In this document: positions 24,451 to 29,092 of the stretch, piece after piece | Layout: each line of letters opens with the position of its first letter | Numbering within the stretch: position 1 is the stretch's first letter | Assembly: GCA_019058515.1 (NCBI GenBank) | Contig: JAHPYY010000116.1 | Coordinates: 1-29,092 of the forward strand | Direction of reading: 5' to 3' | Length of the DNA: 29,092 bases | Origin: Promethearchaeota archaeon | Lineage (GTDB): Archaea; Asgardarchaeota; Lokiarchaeia; Sigynarchaeales; SOKP01 | The notes under the pieces: generated by a model | What the model saw: the letters and a program-made list of their open reading frames with translations, nothing else | Databases searched by the model: none | Told to the model about the DNA's origin: nothing | Position numbers and translations under genes: made by a program

Positions 24451-25127
24451 CTGATAAATTAGAACATTACAACAAAGAAAGTTTTACTAATACTTTCAAT
24501 TTCATTAAAGATTTGCCAAAATTATATAGAGATATTAGTTTTGAAAATTTAACATCAAGAACAGATTTGGATAAACTTACACTAACAAATATCGTAGAGC
24601 AAATGATATTAAATGGAGAGCTTAAAGCAAAAATAAGAGAGAATATGATAATTTTTGAAAGAGAATCGGATATTATATCTACACCTCCAAGTTATGAACC
24701 TAATAAGTTATCAGCCCAAGATTTAGTAAAACGAGAAGGAATGTCGATTTTTGTTAGTTATGCAACTAAGGATGCTGAACTTTATAAGATTGCAGAAATT
24801 GCCAGAGGGCTTGAATCGTACAAAGAAATAGGTGAAGTTCTTTATTGGCAGGAAAACATGCACGATAGTATTATTGAGTATATGAACAATAATCTTCGTA
24901 GATCTGATGTTGTCTTATTATTTTGTTCTCCAAATGCTTTAGATTCTGAACCTGTTAAAAAGGAATGGATGGCAGCAGAAGCAGCGAAGAAACCAATAAT
25001 CCCTATTTTTTTAAAACCTGAGCATATTCCAATACTTTTAGCAGATAGATTAGGAGTTGAATTTGATAGCTTTGATTTACAAAAGAATTTACGACACATC
25101 TATGAACTTACATTAAAAAAGACTTAG
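24435..25127 (+). CDS. TIR-domain protein with preceding winged-helix-like segment
   Basis: 230 residues from TTG 24435, overlapping the previous ORF by 16 bp in the -1 frame. Residues about 30-75 (YRDISFENLTSRTDLDKLTL, VEQMILNGELKAKIRENMII) look like a winged-helix of the PCI-tail type. After a linker, residues about 102-230 form a TIR domain: MSIFVSYATKDAELYKIAEI, VLYWQENM, SDVVLLFCSPNALDSEPVKK, EWMAAEAAKKPIIPIF. EW in helix C is at the place of the TIR NADase Glu region, so NAD+ hydrolysis is possible but not shown. TIR proteins act in signalling or anti-phage defence. No defence partners are seen next to it. The start codon is doubtful, with no Shine-Dalgarno site. Confidence 0.78.
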   Translation: MYSILADKLEHYNKESFTNTFNFIKDLPKLYRDISFENLTSRTDLDKLTLTNIVEQMILNGELKAKIRENMIIFERESDIISTPPSYEPNKLSAQDLVKREGMSIFVSYATKDAELYKIAEIARGLESYKEIGEVLYWQENMHDSIIEYMNNNLRRSDVVLLFCSPNALDSEPVKKEWMAAEAAKKPIIPIFLKPEHIPILLADRLGVEFDSFDLQKNLRHIYELTLKKT

Positions 25128-25148
25128 ACTTGATGATGATACTTAATT

Positions 25149-25169
25149 GAATTGATTACGAATCAATTC
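25149..25169 (+). terminator. Perfect 9-bp hairpin after the TIR gene
   Basis: GAATTGATT-ACG-AATCAATTC, 22 bp after the TIR stop codon, followed by T-rich sequence (CTTTTAATTCATTT). It may be an RNA stem ending the transcript; it could instead be a palindromic protein site. Confidence 0.35.
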
Positions 25170-25260
25170 GTCTTTAATGGCTTTTAATTCATTTCAAAGG
25201 TTTTAAATTTTGTCGTAATAGCGCTAGTTGGCTAAAAAGTAAATGAAAAATATTTTAATA

Positions 25261-26052
25261 TTAAGGTTGGATTGAATTCAATTTCGCCATGTCCTGAGTG
25301 GATAGCTCGAAATTAAAAACATCTGCGTTTTCAATTATGTGTTCTTTTTTACTCGATCGTGGTATACAAATAAATCCGTGTTGAAGGCTCCACCGAATTA
25401 ATATTTGTGGAACTGTCTTTTCGTACTTGTTTGCAATTTTTTGAAATACCTTTAAACCCAACTCATCACCGTGAGTTAAGGGACTGTAGGCCTCGATTTT
25501 TATGTCTTTTTTTATACAATACTCAACGACACTTTTGTTTTCTTGATACTTTAAAGGGTGCATTATTATTTGATTTACTGTGGGTATTATTTCGTGTTCG
25601 TTTGTAATTACCTCTAAATCCTTTACCATAAAGTTGGAAACACCGATAGATTTAACCTTTTTTTCCTTGTAAATAGTTTCTAAGGCTGACCACGTTTCCT
25701 TGTTCGTTCCTCTTGGCCAATGTATCAAATAAAGGTCTAAGTATCGCAACCCAAGCCGCTTAAGACTGTCGTCGTAGGCTTTTAATGTTTTTTCGTAACC
25801 GTGATCTGAGTTCCAGACTTTACTGGTGACAAAAATATCTTCTCGAGACATGTCGCTTTCTTTAATTGCTTTACCCACCCATTTTTCATTTGCGTAAATC
25901 GCGGCTGTGTCAATTAACTGATAACCTTCTTCTAAAGCCCACTTTACTGGTTGGTAAGCCGAATTTCTATCCAATTCCCAAGTTCCAAATCCCAACAACG
26001 AAATCTCTACATCGTTATTGAGTTTAATTTTGGAGTATGTTGATAATTCCAT
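25261..26052 (-). CDS. Aldo/keto reductase
   Basis: 263 residues, a single-domain (beta/alpha)8 oxidoreductase that reduces aldehydes or ketones with NADPH. All four catalytic residues are seen: Asp48 and Tyr53 in LIDTAAIYANEKWVG, Lys78 in FVTSKVWNSD, and His111 in LYLIHWP. Family landmarks: GFGTWELDR at the start, IGVSNFMVKDLE, VNQIIMHPL, IEAYSPLTHGDEL, QILIRWSLQHGFICIPRSSK (cofactor phosphate-binding), and EHIIENADVFNFELS. No operon partner: the downstream gap to the TIR gene holds the hairpin, and 145 bp separate it from the carboxylesterase gene upstream on the same strand. Substrate unknown. Confidence 0.94.
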   Translation of the reverse strand: MELSTYSKIKLNNDVEISLLGFGTWELDRNSAYQPVKWALEEGYQLIDTAAIYANEKWVGKAIKESDMSREDIFVTSKVWNSDHGYEKTLKAYDDSLKRLGLRYLDLYLIHWPRGTNKETWSALETIYKEKKVKSIGVSNFMVKDLEVITNEHEIIPTVNQIIMHPLKYQENKSVVEYCIKKDIKIEAYSPLTHGDELGLKVFQKIANKYEKTVPQILIRWSLQHGFICIPRSSKKEHIIENADVFNFELSTQDMAKLNSIQP

Positions 26053-26197
26053 TAGTTAATCATCAAAGTAGTATAATAAAATAAATCTACACTAGTAAAT
26101 CATTTCTTATTTTTTAAATAAATGAGGTTAATAAAATATTAAGAAATCCATGTAATTAATTAAAAAAAAGAAGATGGAAGATTTCGCTTACTGATTT

Positions 26198-27691
26198 TTA
26201 CACTTCGAGCAAACCATCCCAAGCTTGCCTTTCTTTATCTAAAGCAGCATTTACAATTTTGCATTCTTTTCCCAAAAACATCGTTATTCTTTGATCTACA
26301 TCGTACGGAAGCCATTCAGGAAGATTATCGTGGTTAGGATTTCCCTTGTGAGCGAACGATGTCCATGCATCCATGATTCTCTCGCTTAATTCTTGTTCGA
26401 TTGGGCCTTTACCCACAAAATCACCCATACCCTCAAGATCTAGCGTGTTAAAGACAAAAGGTAGTTCTACTGCGTGAGATGACCTTAATATACCACCAGA
26501 AAGAGGTGATTCGTAGGTGAAGATATAATTGTAAGTATTTTTGTTATGCTTACTTTGAGCTTCGAGAAAACGAATAGTTGGCACGCGAAACATTATATCA
26601 GTTAACATAGCATCAAAAATTTCTTGGTCATCTGTTGGCAGGGTTCCCGCCCTTGCGCTCTTGTATGTCTCCACTATTTCTTTAGCCTTACCACTACCAA
26701 TTTTAAGGGTACCTAAATAATTTATTAATGCGGTTTCCCCACCTGTCTCAATCATCTTTTTTAGGTTGGGTTCAAGGGCAGTAAATAACTTCGCCTCGTG
26801 AAAGTTTGTTCCTATCATCAAATCAATGTCCGAGCACTCTCCGTTTTCATAGGCTTTAAGTGGATGTTTAGGAATGACATCTCCATCAATCATAGGCCTA
26901 AAAGCAAGAATATTCGTCGGATCTTTCTCCATATACGAATTTTGGGCCTCAATTATTTTCTCTGGGGGTATTTTGCGGAAAGCGTCGAGATCTCCCCTAA
27001 CTTTTAACATTCTCATCAATCCTTTCGTGGATTTTTCAGAGGTTTCAGGGTCAAAAAACGGAAAGCTTTCAGCAATAACCCGATTTATTAACCCTTTAGC
27101 TTTTGGTACCGTTGGTAAAGTCATTACACTGTATGCCCCCGCTGACTCTCCAAAAATCGTAATATTATTGGGGTCTCCATTAAAGTATTCTATATTACGT
27201 TTAATCCACTCAAGAGCAGCAATTTGGTCAAGAAGTCCTACATTTGCCGTTTCACCTGGAATATACAAAAATCCTAATGCACCTAACCTATAATTAACCG
27301 TCACTACCACGACTTTTCCTCGTTTTGCTAAAGATATTCCAGTATATAAAGGATCCACGCCTCCTCCCATTATAAACGCTCCACCGTGAAACCAACACAT
27401 TACGGGAAGCTTCTCACCATCTGATTCTGGTGACCAAATACTTAAATTCAAGCAATCTTCGCTTTCAGGTTGCAGTTTGCCAAACCACTCTTCTAATTGA
27501 GTATAACCTTGATAAGCGCATAATTTATATTCTATTGCTTCATAAGTGCCATCCCATGATTTAATCGCTACAGGGGGACGAAATCTTAACCCACCTACTG
27601 GTGGTTCCGCGTAAGGGATGCTTTTGAATACCTTAACTTCATTTTCCAAAAAGCCTTTAACTTTTCCAGAGTTGGTGTTTATTTCAGTCAT
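26198..27691 (-). CDS. Type-B carboxylesterase/lipase family protein
   Basis: 497 residues, alpha/beta-hydrolase. N-terminal GKVKGFLENEVKVFKSIPYA followed by EPPVGGLRFRPP, then SEDCLNLSIWSPE, CWFHGGAFIMGGG (oxyanion hole at His102-Gly-Gly), GLLDQIAALEWIKRNIEYF, and IFGESAGAYSVM with nucleophile Ser183. Catalytic acid probably the Glu in MIGTNFHEAKLF; His in SSHAVELPFVF. No signal peptide, so probably cytosolic. It hydrolyses carboxylic esters; substrate not predictable. A dead fragment of a close paralogue lies at 23770-23937. Divergent from the glycyl-radical enzyme gene across 152 bp. Confidence 0.94.
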   Translation of the reverse strand: MTEINTNSGKVKGFLENEVKVFKSIPYAEPPVGGLRFRPPVAIKSWDGTYEAIEYKLCAYQGYTQLEEWFGKLQPESEDCLNLSIWSPESDGEKLPVMCWFHGGAFIMGGGVDPLYTGISLAKRGKVVVVTVNYRLGALGFLYIPGETANVGLLDQIAALEWIKRNIEYFNGDPNNITIFGESAGAYSVMTLPTVPKAKGLINRVIAESFPFFDPETSEKSTKGLMRMLKVRGDLDAFRKIPPEKIIEAQNSYMEKDPTNILAFRPMIDGDVIPKHPLKAYENGECSDIDLMIGTNFHEAKLFTALEPNLKKMIETGGETALINYLGTLKIGSGKAKEIVETYKSARAGTLPTDDQEIFDAMLTDIMFRVPTIRFLEAQSKHNKNTYNYIFTYESPLSGGILRSSHAVELPFVFNTLDLEGMGDFVGKGPIEQELSERIMDAWTSFAHKGNPNHDNLPEWLPYDVDQRITMFLGKECKIVNAALDKERQAWDGLLEV

Positions 27692-27812
27692 TTCTAATTC
27701 TACATAAATTTTAATTAAGAATATTTTACACTATATTGATTGTTGTGATTTCTTTTTATATATGAGTTTCTTTTCTCAATGAATGAATTATCTAAGAAGG
27801 ATTTCACATATA

Positions 27813-27822
27813 ATTTATAAAA
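27813..27822 (+). promoter_or_regulatory. TATA-box promoter, leaderless spacing
   Basis: ATTTATAAAA centred about 26 nt before ATG 27844 and no Shine-Dalgarno site, so the mRNA probably starts at the initiation codon. Confidence 0.5.
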
Positions 27823-27843
27823 GTATTATAGATATGAGTTAAC

Positions 27844-29092
27844 ATGACTAAAAGAACCGATTCATATCGCAACGCAATCTATAATGCTCCGTTTGAGATT
27901 TGCGTAGAGCGTGCAAGATATTGGACTGAATCTTACAAAGATACTGAAGGAGAGCACCCCACAGTAAGGGCTGCAAAAGCGTTAGAAAAAACTTTAGATA
28001 GTATGTCAATATTCATTCGTGACGATGAACAACTAGTTGGTCACAGAACAAGTAAGTTATTAGGAGTAATTTTACCAGTTGAGAGAGGTGATATAAATAA
28101 CGGACTTTATAGCGATCTCAAAATAATTAAAAACCGGAAAAACAAGCCGTATCATATTTCAGAAGAGGACGAAGAGTTACTGTTTAAGGAAATTCTACCT
28201 TACTGGAAAAGGAAAACTGTAAGCGAAAAGAAATTAAAAATGTTTAAAAAATTTAAGTTACTCTCTGATAGCGGTTTAGATTTATCTAAAATGCAACAAT
28301 TACGGAAAAGCTTTGGTTCTAAATGGGTGAGAACTTTTCTAAAACTCTTTCAAGATCGAGGTTCTGAGTTAAAGTATTTTCTAGAGTTTATGAAATCTAG
28401 TACTCCCTTGGCATCAGTCACAAATTTAGATGACCAAGGGCACTTAGTGATGGGGCACAATAATTTATTAAAATGGGGATATGAAGGAATTAAAAACCGT
28501 GCTATCGAACAACTAAACCAAGCTGAACTCGTAACTATAGAAACTAATGGAGGTTCTTTTGCCATATTAGAAAAACCCACTACATACGACGAGTTGGTTT
28601 ACAATTTTCAATTCAGGTTTTCGAAAACAAACGGGAATACAGAAGATAAGGCTGCCTTTTTAAATGCCGTAGTAATATGTTGCGATGCGGCAATAAGATA
28701 CATTAGAAGGTACGCCAAATTAGCCAAAAATAAAGCTATTAAAGAAGTCGATTCGACGAGAAAATTGGAATTAACCGCCATTTCCAAGCGATGTAATTGG
28801 ATTTCTTCCAATAAACCTAGAAATTTCAGCGAAGCTTTACAATTAGTATGGTTTAACGAGGTTATGGCAAACATCTCTCACGGTTTGGGAGGAATTTTAG
28901 CAGTAGGGCGCCCCGATCAGTATTTGTATCCTTATTATCTTGCCGATAAACTAGCTGGATTGATTAGCGATGAAAATGTAGTGGAATTGATTGAAGAATT
29001 TATTATAAAACTTAGTTCAAACTTAATGATAGTACCTTCCTTCGACGAGGTGCGAAACGCCCCCGAACTAGGTTCCGATCACCTTGCCCTAA
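27844..29092 (+). CDS. Glycyl-radical enzyme (pyruvate formate-lyase-like), 5' part
   Basis: 416 codons are visible and the frame is open at the window edge. The N-terminal PFL domain of the PFL2/dehydratase type is seen: FEICVERARYWTESYKDTEG, EHPTVRAAKALEKTLDSMSI, DDEQLVGHRTSKLLGVILPV, ERGD, then DEELLFKEILPYWKRKT, GHLVMGHNNLLKWGYEGIK, and SEALQLVWFNEVMAN followed by SHGLGGILAVGRPDQYLYPY (family s.GR.DQylyPyy). The active-site Cys and the C-terminal radical Gly lie outside the window, so choline lyase, glycerol or propanediol dehydratase or another activity cannot be told apart. Oxygen-sensitive radical chemistry implies anaerobic life. An activating radical-SAM enzyme is expected nearby but not seen here. 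Leaderless-type promoter. Confidence 0.9.
   Translation, partial: MTKRTDSYRNAIYNAPFEICVERARYWTESYKDTEGEHPTVRAAKALEKTLDSMSIFIRDDEQLVGHRTSKLLGVILPVERGDINNGLYSDLKIIKNRKNKPYHISEEDEELLFKEILPYWKRKTVSEKKLKMFKKFKLLSDSGLDLSKMQQLRKSFGSKWVRTFLKLFQDRGSELKYFLEFMKSSTPLASVTNLDDQGHLVMGHNNLLKWGYEGIKNRAIEQLNQAELVTIETNGGSFAILEKPTTYDELVYNFQFRFSKTNGNTEDKAAFLNAVVICCDAAIRYIRRYAKLAKNKAIKEVDSTRKLELTAISKRCNWISSNKPRNFSEALQLVWFNEVMANISHGLGGILAVGRPDQYLYPYYLADKLAGLISDENVVELIEEFIIKLSSNLMIVPSFDEVRNAPELGSDHLAL

Noticed and set aside
1..29092. tRNA genes, CRISPR arrays, IS elements, prophage or integrase
   Set aside because: I scanned for TTCGAAT-type T-loops, regularly spaced repeats and transposase-like proteins and saw none; weak or degenerate tRNAs could be missed by eye.

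Overview
The window looks like archaeal chromosome, AT-rich overall but uneven. I see archaeal TATA-type promoters, some at leaderless-mRNA distance from an ATG (17437/17469, 27813/27844), together with strong Shine-Dalgarno sites of the GGAGGTGAT type. The gene content is DUF3795 proteins, BtrH/DUF4872 proteins, TldD/TldE, a double-RCK membrane protein, zinc-ribbon membrane proteins and a glycyl-radical enzyme. This would suit an anaerobic archaeon, possibly an Asgard/Lokiarchaeia-like lineage; that placement is inference only. I see no tRNA, rRNA, CRISPR array or insertion sequence.

Layout. 1-1467: 3' end of a penicillin-acylase-type Ntn hydrolase. 1714-2904: a two-helix-plus-RCK channel-like protein without a recognisable K+ filter. 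2930-4088: decaying DNA, namely a dead copy of part of the neighbouring DUF454 gene and a QueG-like Fe-S protein gene with two in-frame stops. 4130-11106: a minus-strand run of PadR regulator, HNH-BtrH fusion, DUF3795 protein, a 40-residue DUF1059-like ORF, BtrH protein, UvrA2-like ABC ATPase and DUF454 membrane protein, mostly tightly spaced. 11249-13715: a zinc-dependent phospholipase C-like protein, a divergent SpoT/MESH1-like HD hydrolase and an unknown membrane-anchored protein. 13973-16058: SDR oxidoreductase, carboxymuconolactone-decarboxylase-family protein and SCP2-like protein. 16220-18197: a dead fragment of the phospholipase-like gene, a secreted/TM/zinc-ribbon protein, a non-coding stretch with a coding-like patch, and an ArsR-type regulator. 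18336-21163: the tldD-tldE operon, divergent from a gamma-carbonic-anhydrase-like hexapeptide protein. 21919-23594: a DUF3795 gene overlapping an M24 peptidase gene by ATGA. 23595-24174: non-coding, with a dead carboxylesterase fragment. 24175-25127: a small N-terminal ORF overlapping a TIR-domain ORF in the -1 frame. 25261-27691: aldo/keto reductase and carboxylesterase. 27844-end: 5' part of a glycyl-radical enzyme gene.

Themes. (1) Three genes (CMD-family, SCP2, gamma-CA-like) have conserved-looking N-termini that only fit if translation starts at ATT, each 7-8 nt after a Shine-Dalgarno core. (2) Three dead fragments are each clearly related to an intact gene in the same window. (3) The 4.7-11.1 kb run, with two BtrH-type proteins, a UvrA2 lacking the UvrB-binding domain and a PadR regulator, is the best candidate for a little-described functional cassette. 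Inside it, the HNH-BtrH fusion gene changes base composition right at its domain boundary.
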